Assembly (NCBI GenBank): GCA_902774245.1
Contig: CACYHQ010000006.1
Coordinates: 94,866-158,865 of the forward strand
Origin: an uncultured bacterium
GTDB lineage: Bacteria > Verrucomicrobiota > Lentisphaeria > Victivallales > UBA1829
DNA length: 64,000 bases
Reading direction: 5' to 3'
Every line of letters starts with the position of its first letter. Position 1 is the first letter of the stretch. The notes beneath the pieces are model-generated. The model was not told the DNA's origin, searched no databases, and saw nothing but the letters and a program-made list of their open reading frames with translations. This document shows, one piece after another, positions 33,466 through 41,674 of this stretch. A program made the translations under genes and the position numbers.

Positions 33466-36400
33466 CATCCAGAAAATCCTGCTGATCGGGTCCGGCCCGA
33501 TCGTCATCGGCCAGGGCTGCGAGTTCGACTACTCCGGCGTCCAGGCATGCAAGGTGCTGAAGCAGGACGGGTTCGAGGTCGTGCTCGTGAACTCCAACCC
33601 GGCGACCGTCATGACCGATCCCGAGCTCGCCGACCGCACCTACATCGAACCGCTCACGTGCGACATCCTCCACGAGATCATCCGGCGCGAACGCCCCGAC
33701 GCGATCTTGCCGACGCTCGGCGGCCAGACCGCGCTGAACCTCGCCATGGAGCTGAACAAGAACGGCATTCTGAAACGCTACCACGTCGAGCTCATCGGCG
33801 CCAGCGCGGACGCCATCGCGCGCGCCGAGGACCGCCAGATGTTCAAGAAGACCATGCAGGACCTCGGTCTCGACCTGCCGCAGTCCGGTTCCGCCCACTC
33901 CGAAAGCGAGGCGGACGCCATCGCGCGCACCATCGGCACCTGGCCGCTCATCATCCGTCCCGGCTTTACGCTCGGCGGCACGGGCGGCGGCATCGCGCAC
34001 GACGAGGCGGAATTCCGCGAGATCGTGCGGCGTGGCCTGGAAGCCAGCCTCAACCACGAGGTGCTGATCGAGGAATCCCTGCTCGGCTGGAAGGAATTCG
34101 AAATGGAGGTCATGCGCGACAAAAAGGGCTCCAGCGTCATTGTCTGCTCCATCGAAAACCTCGACCCGATGGGCGTCCACACCGGCGACTCCATCACCGT
34201 CGCGCCCATCCAGACGCTCACCGACCGCGAATACCAGGAGATGCGCGACGATTCCCTGCGCGTGCTCGCCGCGATCGGCGTGGAGACCGGCGGGTCGAAC
34301 GTACAGTGGGCGGTCAACCCGGACACCGGACGCCGCATCATCATCGAGATGAACCCGCGCGTGTCTCGTTCGAGCGCGCTCGCCTCGAAAGCCACCGGAT
34401 TCCCCATCGCGAAGATCGCCGCCAAGCTCGCGGTCGGCTACACGCTGGACGAGCTCCGCAACGACATCACGGGCAGCACGCCGAGCTGTTTCGAGCCCGC
34501 GCTCGACTACATCGTGACGAAGATCCCGCGGTTCACGTTCGAGAAGTTCCCCGCCGCCGACCCCACGCTCGGCACCCAGATGAAGTCCGTCGGCGAGGTC
34601 ATGGCGATCGGCCGCAACTTCAAGCAGAGCCTCCAGAAAGCGCTGCGTTCGCTCGAAACGGGACGTGCCGGATTCGGCGCGGACGGCAAGGACGCGGCGT
34701 TCGAATCCGCCTCAGACGAGGTGCTGGAGGAAAAGCTCGCGAAGCCGAACGCGGACCGCATTTTCTGGCTCCGCGCGGCGTTCAAACGCGGCTGGGACGT
34801 CGAAAAAGTCTTCTCCCTCACGCAGATCGACCGCTTCTTCCTGCGGCACCTGCGCGAACTCGCCATGTTCGAGGACGAGATCGCGTCCGCCGGATCGCTC
34901 GACAACCTCGCCGCCGATCATGCGCTGTTCAGACAGGCCAAGGAATTCGGGTTCAGCGACCGTCAGATCGCATTCCTGCTTCACACGACCGAATCCGCCG
35001 TCGCCGCCCGGCGCAAACGCTCCGGCCTGCTGCCCAGCTTCGGCGCGGTCGACACCTGCGCGGGCGAATTCGAGGCGATCACGCCGTACTACTACAGCTC
35101 CTACGCGGACGCGGGCGAACCCGTGCGTCCGAGGGGAAACAAAAAGTCCATCATGGTGCTCGGCGGCGGCCCAAACCGCATCGGACAGGGCATCGAGTTC
35201 GACTACTGCTGCTGCCACGCGGCGTTCGCGCTGCGCAAGGCGGGCTACGAGGTCGTGATGGTGAACTCCAACCCGGAGACCGTCTCCACCGACTACGACA
35301 CCAGCGACAAACTCTATTTCGAGCCGCTCACACTCGAGGACATCATGCACATCTACGAGCGAGAACAGTGTTCCGGCGTGATCGTGCAGTTCGGCGGGCA
35401 GACGCCGCTGAACCTGGCGCAGGCGCTGAAGGCCGCCGGAGCGAACGTGATCGGCACCAGTCCGGACGACATCGACCTCGCCGAGGACCGCGACTACTTC
35501 AAGCAGCTCGCCACGAAGATCGGCATCCTCCAGCCGGAAAGCGGCATCGCGCACACCGTGGACGAGGCGCTCGCCATCGCGGAACAGATCGGCTACCCCG
35601 TGCTCGTGCGGCCGAGTTTCGTGCTCGGCGGCCGCGGCATGGTGATCGTCTACAAGGAAAAATACCTGCGCAAGTTCGCCGAGGAGGCGGCGCGCGTCGC
35701 CGAGGGCAAGCCCATCCTGATCGACCGGTTCCTGGAGAACGCGATCGAGCTGGACGTGGACTGCATTTCCGACGGCGAGACGACCGTGATCGGCGCGATC
35801 CTGGAACACGTCGAGCCGGCAGGATGCCATTCCGGCGACTCCGCCAGCATCACCCCGCCGATGAGCCTGTCCCCCGAGATTTTAGCTCAAATCCGCGTCT
35901 ACGCCCGCGAGTTCGCCGCCGCGCTCCATGTGAACGGACTCATGAACATGCAGCTCGCGGTCAAGGACGGAAATATCTATATGATCGAGGTCAATCCGCG
36001 CGCGTCCCGCACGATCCCGTTCGTCAGCAAGGCCATCGGCGTGCACCTCGCCGGACTCGCCGCGCTCTGCATGACCGGAAGCAAGCTCGCCGACCTCGGA
36101 TTCACACGCGAAGTCGTCCTGCCGTACACCGCCGTGAAGGAGGCCGTGTTCCCGTTCGTGAAGTTCCCCGGCGTCGACATCGTGCTGACCCCGGAGATGA
36201 AGTCGACGGGCGAGGTGATGTGCCTCGACCCGGACTGGGGCATCGCCTACCTGAAAAGCCAGCTCGCCGCCGGGTCGCGCCTGCCGAAACAGGGCAGCGT
36301 CTTCCTGTCCGTGAAGGACCAGGACAAACCCCGCATCATCGAGGTCGCGCGCAAACTCGTCGAGCTCGGATTCAAACTGTACGCCACGCTCGGCACCTCC

Positions 36401-36721
36401 ACGCTGCTCTGCAACGAGGGGATCCGCGTGAACGCGCTTTTCCGCATCTCGAAGGGACGGCCGAACCTGCTCGACCTCATCCACGAGGGCGAAATTCAGT
36501 GGGTCATCAACACCTCGGAGAACGGCGCGGAAGCCATGGTCGACGAAATCCGGATGCGTTCCAAGTCAATCGCCGCCGGCATCCCGATCACCACGACCAT
36601 CGCGGGCGCGGAAGCCGCCGTCGACGGACTGCGCGACCAGCTCGAATTCGGGCGTTTCGAGGTCAGCTGCCTCCAGGAATACCACCGCCACATCCACCAG
36701 ATGCGCGCCGCGGGCAAATAA
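33449..36721 (+). CDS. carB: Carbamoyl-phosphate synthase large subunit
   Basis: This 1090-residue enzyme uses two ATP, bicarbonate and ammonia from CarA to make carbamoyl phosphate for arginine and pyrimidines. Two homologous halves each start with a GSGPI or [10 protein letters not shown] loop (about residues 14 and 571) and an ATP-grasp domain. An oligomerisation domain lies between them and an MGS-type allosteric domain covers about 940-1075. The start lies inside the end of pyrG. No clear terminator follows; the next gene is convergent 51 bases away. Confidence 0.97.
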   Translation: MPKRTDIQKILLIGSGPIVIGQGCEFDYSGVQACKVLKQDGFEVVLVNSNPATVMTDPELADRTYIEPLTCDILHEIIRRERPDAILPTLGGQTALNLAMELNKNGILKRYHVELIGASADAIARAEDRQMFKKTMQDLGLDLPQSGSAHSESEADAIARTIGTWPLIIRPGFTLGGTGGGIAHDEAEFREIVRRGLEASLNHEVLIEESLLGWKEFEMEVMRDKKGSSVIVCSIENLDPMGVHTGDSITVAPIQTLTDREYQEMRDDSLRVLAAIGVETGGSNVQWAVNPDTGRRIIIEMNPRVSRSSALASKATGFPIAKIAAKLAVGYTLDELRNDITGSTPSCFEPALDYIVTKIPRFTFEKFPAADPTLGTQMKSVGEVMAIGRNFKQSLQKALRSLETGRAGFGADGKDAAFESASDEVLEEKLAKPNADRIFWLRAAFKRGWDVEKVFSLTQIDRFFLRHLRELAMFEDEIASAGSLDNLAADHALFRQAKEFGFSDRQIAFLLHTTESAVAARRKRSGLLPSFGAVDTCAGEFEAITPYYYSSYADAGEPVRPRGNKKSIMVLGGGPNRIGQGIEFDYCCCHAAFALRKAGYEVVMVNSNPETVSTDYDTSDKLYFEPLTLEDIMHIYEREQCSGVIVQFGGQTPLNLAQALKAAGANVIGTSPDDIDLAEDRDYFKQLATKIGILQPESGIAHTVDEALAIAEQIGYPVLVRPSFVLGGRGMVIVYKEKYLRKFAEEAARVAEGKPILIDRFLENAIELDVDCISDGETTVIGAILEHVEPAGCHSGDSASITPPMSLSPEILAQIRVYAREFAAALHVNGLMNMQLAVKDGNIYMIEVNPRASRTIPFVSKAIGVHLAGLAALCMTGSKLADLGFTREVVLPYTAVKEAVFPFVKFPGVDIVLTPEMKSTGEVMCLDPDWGIAYLKSQLAAGSRLPKQGSVFLSVKDQDKPRIIEVARKLVELGFKLYATLGTSTLLCNEGIRVNALFRISKGRPNLLDLIHEGEIQWVINTSENGAEAMVDEIRMRSKSIAAGIPITTTIAGAEAAVDGLRDQLEFGRFEVSCLQEYHRHIHQMRAAGK

Positions 36722-36772
36722 CGATCCTGTCCGCATCGGGGCAGTCGAATACAGAATACGTTCAGCCCGAAA

Positions 36773-37510
36773 TCAGGGCTTGCGGCAGGGAGGAGGCACG
36801 GCCAGGGCGAGCTGCGCTTCGGCGGGGGTGAGCTTGCACCACTGCCCCATCGGGAGGCCGCCGAGACGGAGTCCGCCGACGGCGATGCGTTTGAGCCTGC
36901 GCGTGCGGTTGTCGAGCGATTCGAGCATGCGGCGGATTTCGCGGTTTTTGCCCTCGCCGAGGATGAAGATGTAGCGGCCCGGTGCTTCGGCGCGGATGGC
37001 GAGCGCGCGGAGCGTTTCGCCGTCGTTCTGCACGCCCGTGGTGGTGAGGAGCCGGATGTCGGCTTGGGAAAGCGGACGGTCGGTCGTCACCTGGTAGGTC
37101 TTGCGCGTGCCGTGACGCGGGTGCGTGAGCTTTTCGATCCACGCGCCGTCGTTGGAGAAGAGGATGAGACCCTCGCTGTTCTTGTCGAGGCGGCCCGCGG
37201 AAACAAGACGGACGCCGGGGATGTGGATCAGGTCCAGCGCCTTTTTCGGGGCGTGCGGATCGTCGGAGGTACACACATAGCCGCGCGGCTTGTGCAGCAT
37301 GACATAGACGTACGCGCGGACAGGCTCAATGGCTTTTCCGTCCAGCGACACACGGTCGTCCGGGCCGATGCGGACGGAGGGATCGGTGCGGACTTCGCCG
37401 TTGACGGACACATGCCCGGTCTTGATGAGTTCGGCGGAATGCCGCCGGGAAGCAGCCCCGGAGGCCGCCAGGAACTTCGTGAGGTTCGGATACGGATCGG
37501 AATCCAGCAT
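36773..37510 (-). CDS. rRNA pseudouridine synthase, RsuA/RluB family
   Basis: This 245-residue protein has an N-terminal S4 RNA-binding domain (about 8-60, KFLAASGAASRRHSAELIKTGHVSVNG) and a catalytic domain with Asp109 in SAGRLDKNSEGL. The late motif EGKNREIRRM is typical of the family. It would convert a specific uridine in 16S or 23S rRNA to pseudouridine; which one cannot be told from sequence. It lies 5 bases after the small HTH gene, so the two are probably co-transcribed. Confidence 0.92.
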   Translation of the reverse strand: MLDSDPYPNLTKFLAASGAASRRHSAELIKTGHVSVNGEVRTDPSVRIGPDDRVSLDGKAIEPVRAYVYVMLHKPRGYVCTSDDPHAPKKALDLIHIPGVRLVSAGRLDKNSEGLILFSNDGAWIEKLTHPRHGTRKTYQVTTDRPLSQADIRLLTTTGVQNDGETLRALAIRAEAPGRYIFILGEGKNREIRRMLESLDNRTRRLKRIAVGGLRLGGLPMGQWCKLTPAEAQLALAVPPPCRKP

Positions 37511-37515
37511 CGGGG

Positions 37516-37878
37516 TCAGTCGGCGTTTTTCGCGGCTTCCACGGCGGCGAGATGCTTTTTGGCGAGCTGGATGATCTCCATGAGCTTCTGGCTCTGGACG
37601 TCCGGCGGGAGACTGTCGAACGCGTCCAGCAGGATCTTCTGGTCGGCGGTCATCTCGATCTCGTACTTGACCTTGTCGCCGTCTTTCGGGAGGTAGGCGG
37701 TGAGGAGCGGCTGGAGTTTCAGCCAGGTGTCCTTCTGCATGACCTCTGTCTCGCGGCGCATGTATTTGGAAATGGTGTTCGCGCTGACGTTCACGCGGCT
37801 CGCGAAATCGGCGACGGAATCGTAGCCGTCCGCGATGCAGGCGTGCAGGGCTTTGACGATGTCTTCTGTGATTTTCAT
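37516..37878 (-). CDS. Small HTH protein of unknown role
   Basis: This 120-residue protein has an XRE-like HTH at about 18-45 (DSVADFASRVNVSANTISKYMRRE). A Lys-rich middle and a helical C-terminus (LMEIIQLAKKHLAAVEAAKNAD) follow. The ATG is 21 bases after the kinase stop on the same strand. It may be a regulator linked to the kinase or simply co-transcribed. No family name is recognised. Confidence 0.65.
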   Translation of the reverse strand: MKITEDIVKALHACIADGYDSVADFASRVNVSANTISKYMRRETEVMQKDTWLKLQPLLTAYLPKDGDKVKYEIEMTADQKILLDAFDSLPPDVQSQKLMEIIQLAKKHLAAVEAAKNAD

Positions 37879-37899
37879 GCTATGGTACCCCCGGTTTGT

Positions 37900-40194
37900 T
37901 CAGGGATTGTGTTGCTTGTTCCAGGCGGACAGGGCGCTGCGGAATTCGCGCATGGAGCCGTATTTCGCCTGGAGTTCTGCGCGCGTCTTCTCGTCAGAAT
38001 CCTCGAGCGCGTGCTCGAAAAAGCTGGCGATGACGTAGGCGGTGATGTCCTTGGCGTTGTCGTCGTCCGCGGCGATCGTCTTCGCCCCGGTGAAATCGCC
38101 GTAGAGAAGCAGGTAGAAATACAGCGCGTCGGAGTGTCCGGCCTCGCCCGCGCCCTTCTTCAGGAGCACCAGACGCTGCTTCTGGGGCAGTTCGTCGAGC
38201 TCGAACTGGAACGGCTTGTTGTCGACCATGGCGGCCTTCACGATGCCGTTGTTGATGGATTTCACGGTGCAGATGCCGGACGGACCGTAGCCGACCTGCG
38301 TCTCGGCGAGGATGGTGTTGCCGTTGTAGGTGTTCTCGCGGATGGCCTTCGCGCCGGCGATGTTGTCCAGCACGCTCTTAGCCCAGTCGCGGTACGGACG
38401 CGCGACCGTGGCGACGGCCTCGTCGGAATCCTGCGCGTGGCGGTCGAGGATCTGAAACCAGTCGGCGTAATCCTTTTCCACGCGGTCCATGTGGTCGCGA
38501 AGGGTCTGATCGATCATGCGCCAGGCGAAATACTCTTTTTCACGGGCGAGACGTTCGGAAAGCTCCATGGCCCTGCGGGCGCTCTGTTCCTTGCGGAGCT
38601 GTTCGGCCTGCTGCGCGTATTCTTCGGCTTTGCGTCTGTCCTCGGCGGCCTGTTCGGCGCGGCGTTTCGCGTCCTCGGCAGCTTCTTTTTCGTCCTTCAG
38701 CTGGGCGATCTGCTTGCGGAGCTTGCGGGATTCCAGGTCGCGCGTAGAGGTCATGACGGCCTCGTCGACCTCCTGGAAGACCGCGCGGAACGTCATCAGC
38801 GCCTGTTCCTCCTTGGGCTTCGTGGGTTCGTAATTCTTGGCGATGAATGCTTCGCATTTCTCGAGCAGGCCGCGCTTGTCCGTGGGATTTGCACGGGAGA
38901 ACGCCACGATCTCGTCGACGGCGAGCGTCATCGGCGTGTCACGCTGGAGTTCGCGTTCGATGGCCTCGGCAGCCTCCTTGCGGGCGCGTTCCTCGCGTGC
39001 CTTGGCGTTGTTGAAATAGAAGAGGATGCCCGCCGCCACGAGCGAGACGAGCAGCACAAGGCAGGCGATCAGGATCACGACGCGCGTCTTGCGGGCTTCG
39101 TCCTGCTGGCGTTTCTTCAGGTTGTAGATGTTGCGGGCGCGGTCATTCTGACGGTCGACGGCTCCCTCAAGGATGGTCCCGCCGGACGGACGCGCGATGC
39201 GTGTTCCGGTCTTGGAGACACTGGACAGGACCTCGGAATCGGTGGACGGCCCGGCGAGCTTTCCGCGGCGCGCGTTGCGGAGGTCGTCGATCAGCTCGGA
39301 CGCGTCCTGATAGCGCATGGACGGGTTCTTTGCCATCATCTTCATGATGATGCGGGAAACGCTTTCGGGGATGTCCTTGTTCACGGAGCGCGGCGGGATC
39401 AGCGGCTCGGTGAGGTGCTTCTTCGCGATCTCGGCGGCGGTGTTGCCGTCGAACGCGAGGCGTCCGGTCACGAACTGGTAGAACGTGGCGCCGAGGCTGT
39501 AGATATCGCTGCGCGCATCCATCGGGGCGCCGGTGAGCGCCTCGGGGCTGATGTACTGCGGCGTGCCCATGACCTCGTCGTCGTCGGCGTCGCTCATGTC
39601 TCCGGTGACGCGGGCGAGACCGAGGTCGGCCAGCTTGGCGCGTCCGGTGGAGGTGAGCATGATGTTGTCGGGCTTGATGTCGCAGTGGATGAGTTTCTGT
39701 TCGATCCAGGCGTAGTTCAACGCCTCGGCGATCTGCTGGATGATGTTCAGCGCCTGATCCACGGGGATCACGCCCTCGCGCGCCAGCACGTCCTTCATCG
39801 TCTCGCCGTCGATGTTCTCCATCGCGAAATACAGCAGTCCGTCGTCCTCGCCCACGGCGTACGCCTGGACGATGTGCGGATGGTTCAGCTTGGCGGCGGC
39901 GCGCGCCTCCTTGATGAAGAGCGCCACGAATTCGGCGTTGTTCGCGTAGGATTCGGCGAGGATCTTCAGCGCGGCGGGACGGTCGAGTGTGATCTGGTGG
40001 GACAGATACACCGTGCCCATGCCGCCCTGGCCGATGGCGCGCCGTATGATGAAGTCGGCGATCACGGAGCCGCGGGAAAGACGCGTCGGGGGCACCTGCA
40101 CCACGCTGCCGCAGTGGCCGCACTGCACCATGATGCCGGCATCGATGTCGTCGACGGCTACGATCCTGCCGCAGGATGAACATTGAAAACGCAT
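37900..40194 (-). CDS. Transmembrane Ser/Thr protein kinase with N-terminal zinc ribbon
   Basis: This 764-residue protein starts with a zinc ribbon (Cys5, Cys8, Cys25, Cys28). A Hanks-type kinase domain at about 48-305 follows, with Gly loop GQGGMG 55-60, Lys77, the catalytic loop HCDIKPDN (170-177) and DLG at 190-192. One membrane helix lies at about 372-394, then a long coiled coil rich in Glu, Arg, Lys and Ala (about 395-575) and a mixed C-terminal domain outside the cytoplasm. Arg before the catalytic Asp is replaced by Cys, so it is not an RD kinase and probably does not need activation-loop phosphorylation. Target unknown. Confidence 0.88.
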   Translation of the reverse strand: MRFQCSSCGRIVAVDDIDAGIMVQCGHCGSVVQVPPTRLSRGSVIADFIIRRAIGQGGMGTVYLSHQITLDRPAALKILAESYANNAEFVALFIKEARAAAKLNHPHIVQAYAVGEDDGLLYFAMENIDGETMKDVLAREGVIPVDQALNIIQQIAEALNYAWIEQKLIHCDIKPDNIMLTSTGRAKLADLGLARVTGDMSDADDDEVMGTPQYISPEALTGAPMDARSDIYSLGATFYQFVTGRLAFDGNTAAEIAKKHLTEPLIPPRSVNKDIPESVSRIIMKMMAKNPSMRYQDASELIDDLRNARRGKLAGPSTDSEVLSSVSKTGTRIARPSGGTILEGAVDRQNDRARNIYNLKKRQQDEARKTRVVILIACLVLLVSLVAAGILFYFNNAKAREERARKEAAEAIERELQRDTPMTLAVDEIVAFSRANPTDKRGLLEKCEAFIAKNYEPTKPKEEQALMTFRAVFQEVDEAVMTSTRDLESRKLRKQIAQLKDEKEAAEDAKRRAEQAAEDRRKAEEYAQQAEQLRKEQSARRAMELSERLAREKEYFAWRMIDQTLRDHMDRVEKDYADWFQILDRHAQDSDEAVATVARPYRDWAKSVLDNIAGAKAIRENTYNGNTILAETQVGYGPSGICTVKSINNGIVKAAMVDNKPFQFELDELPQKQRLVLLKKGAGEAGHSDALYFYLLLYGDFTGAKTIAADDDNAKDITAYVIASFFEHALEDSDEKTRAELQAKYGSMREFRSALSAWNKQHNP

Positions 40195-40225
40195 ATAGAA
40201 CTATTCTCCTGAAATGTAAATCAAA

Positions 40226-40909
40226 TCACTCCACGGGATCGAGGAACTTGGTCTTGCAGGTCAGCCAGTTGATGTTCAGCGGGAGCTTCGGGGTCTTGCT
40301 CTTGCTCGCATCGTAGCGGTTGGCCTCCACGAAACGCACGACCATGTTCTTGTTCTCCGTCCCGGCCAGCTGACCGTTCGGCTTGAAGATGATTGCCTTC
40401 AAGGTCTGGGTGCCGCTGTCGCCGCTGCTGCCGCCGGGAAGGTCTTTTTTCGGCACTTTGCTGACCTGTTTTGCGGCGGAGGAGCCGGCAGTGCCTTCCT
40501 TGCCGCCGGAAGTCAGGCCGAAGTCTTCGTTCGTAGCGGGGATCATGGTGTTTTCGGGCAGGAGGACGAACGCCGTGCCGGGGACCCAGCGGCGCCATTC
40601 GTATTTGGACGCCGATTCGTCGGAACTGCTGTCATCGCTGTCGAAATCGGTATAGACTTCCGCCAGACGGAAACTCCGGTAACCTTTTCCGTCCTGCACG
40701 AAAACAAGCGCGGTATAGACTTTGGCGGACACGGCGTGCGCACGGGCCTCCATGACCGCGCCGTTCACCTGGTTCGCGGCGAGCGTGGTCTTGCGACCGG
40801 CGAAAAGCGAACTGTAGGCGGGGATCGCGACCGCGGCGAGAACGATCATGACTCCCATGACCGCGATCAGTTCGATCAGCGTAAATGGCCTGGCTGTTTT
40901 CTGTCTCAT
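40226..40909 (-). CDS. Pseudopilin, GspH/FimT-like
   Basis: This 227-residue protein begins MRQKTARPFTLIELIAVMGV, a prepilin leader with Phe+1 and Glu+5 but Pro instead of Gly at -1. A hydrophobic N-terminal helix leads into a soluble domain with a Ser/Asp/Gly-rich middle. It is the last gene of a five-gene minor-pseudopilin operon and would be placed in a type II secretion or type IV pilus-like fibre. The gap to the gene upstream is 24 bases. Confidence 0.8.
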   Translation of the reverse strand: MRQKTARPFTLIELIAVMGVMIVLAAVAIPAYSSLFAGRKTTLAANQVNGAVMEARAHAVSAKVYTALVFVQDGKGYRSFRLAEVYTDFDSDDSSSDESASKYEWRRWVPGTAFVLLPENTMIPATNEDFGLTSGGKEGTAGSSAAKQVSKVPKKDLPGGSSGDSGTQTLKAIIFKPNGQLAGTENKNMVVRFVEANRYDASKSKTPKLPLNINWLTCKTKFLDPVE

Positions 40910-40933
40910 ATCGTGTCTCCCGATGGGATGGGG

Positions 40934-41674
40934 TTATTTCTTTTTGGAACCGGCCGCTTTCCTGGTCTCTTCCTCGAGGTCCTTTCTCGCGGCTTCCTCC
41001 TGCTCGATGATCTGTTTCTTGCGCATGGCGATGTACTCGGCTTTGCGCTTTGCCCGGTTGGCATCGATGAGATTCTTGAGCTTGGTGGCGTCGAGACGTT
41101 CCGGTTTCTTGACAAACTTGTTCAGCTCATCGTAGCGGTCTTTATAGAGCTGCGTCGCCTGCTTGTAGAGGGTCGCATTCTTCTGGCGGATGGCCTTGTC
41201 CATCATCTCCGCCGGTTCGCTTAGCTCCAGCGCCTTGTTGTAGAGCTTCTTGAACCAGGCGTCGGTAGCCTCGGTCACTTCCATGAGTTCGGGGTTGACC
41301 GGCGCGGCGTCGGATTCCTTTTTCTTCAGGCTGACGTCGAAGATGTAGTTGTAAAGGTTGATCATCGCCGACTTGATCTGGCGCGATCCGATGCGTTTGG
41401 CGTACTTGTCGGGATCCCGGGCGAACGCTTCGTAGGAACCCGGCATGTCGGAATCGCCGAACGCGGCGATGTATTCCTTCAGCATGTCGGAGGCCTCCTT
41501 TTTGGAGAAGGAGGGTTCCAGGACTTCGTTCGGGACATAGATGTCGCTGTCCTTGATGGAGGCGGCGGTCCGGGCGGCGGGTCTCTGCTGCGCGAACGCA
41601 AAGATCGGGGTGATCACGGCCGCGGCGAGGGCGGCGAGCAGGATTTGAGTTTTGAAAAAGTGATTATTCCGCAT
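40934..41674 (-). CDS. Exported helical protein within the pseudopilin operon
   Basis: This 246-residue protein has a signal peptide (about 1-28, ending AFAQQ) and a mostly helical mature part. The last 50 residues are a Lys/Glu/Arg-rich helix, likely a coiled coil. Its start overlaps the end of the large PilX/GspK-like gene by 11 bp. It may be a periplasmic partner of the pilus-like machine. No named family is recognised. Confidence 0.65.
   Translation of the reverse strand: MRNNHFFKTQILLAALAAAVITPIFAFAQQRPAARTAASIKDSDIYVPNEVLEPSFSKKEASDMLKEYIAAFGDSDMPGSYEAFARDPDKYAKRIGSRQIKSAMINLYNYIFDVSLKKKESDAAPVNPELMEVTEATDAWFKKLYNKALELSEPAEMMDKAIRQKNATLYKQATQLYKDRYDELNKFVKKPERLDATKLKNLIDANRAKRKAEYIAMRKKQIIEQEEAARKDLEEETRKAAGSKKK

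Noticed and set aside
33547..36831. 1094-codon frame overlapping carB on the same strand
   Set aside because: It is an Arg/His/Pro-rich out-of-frame reading of carB with no motif; carB is complete in its own frame.
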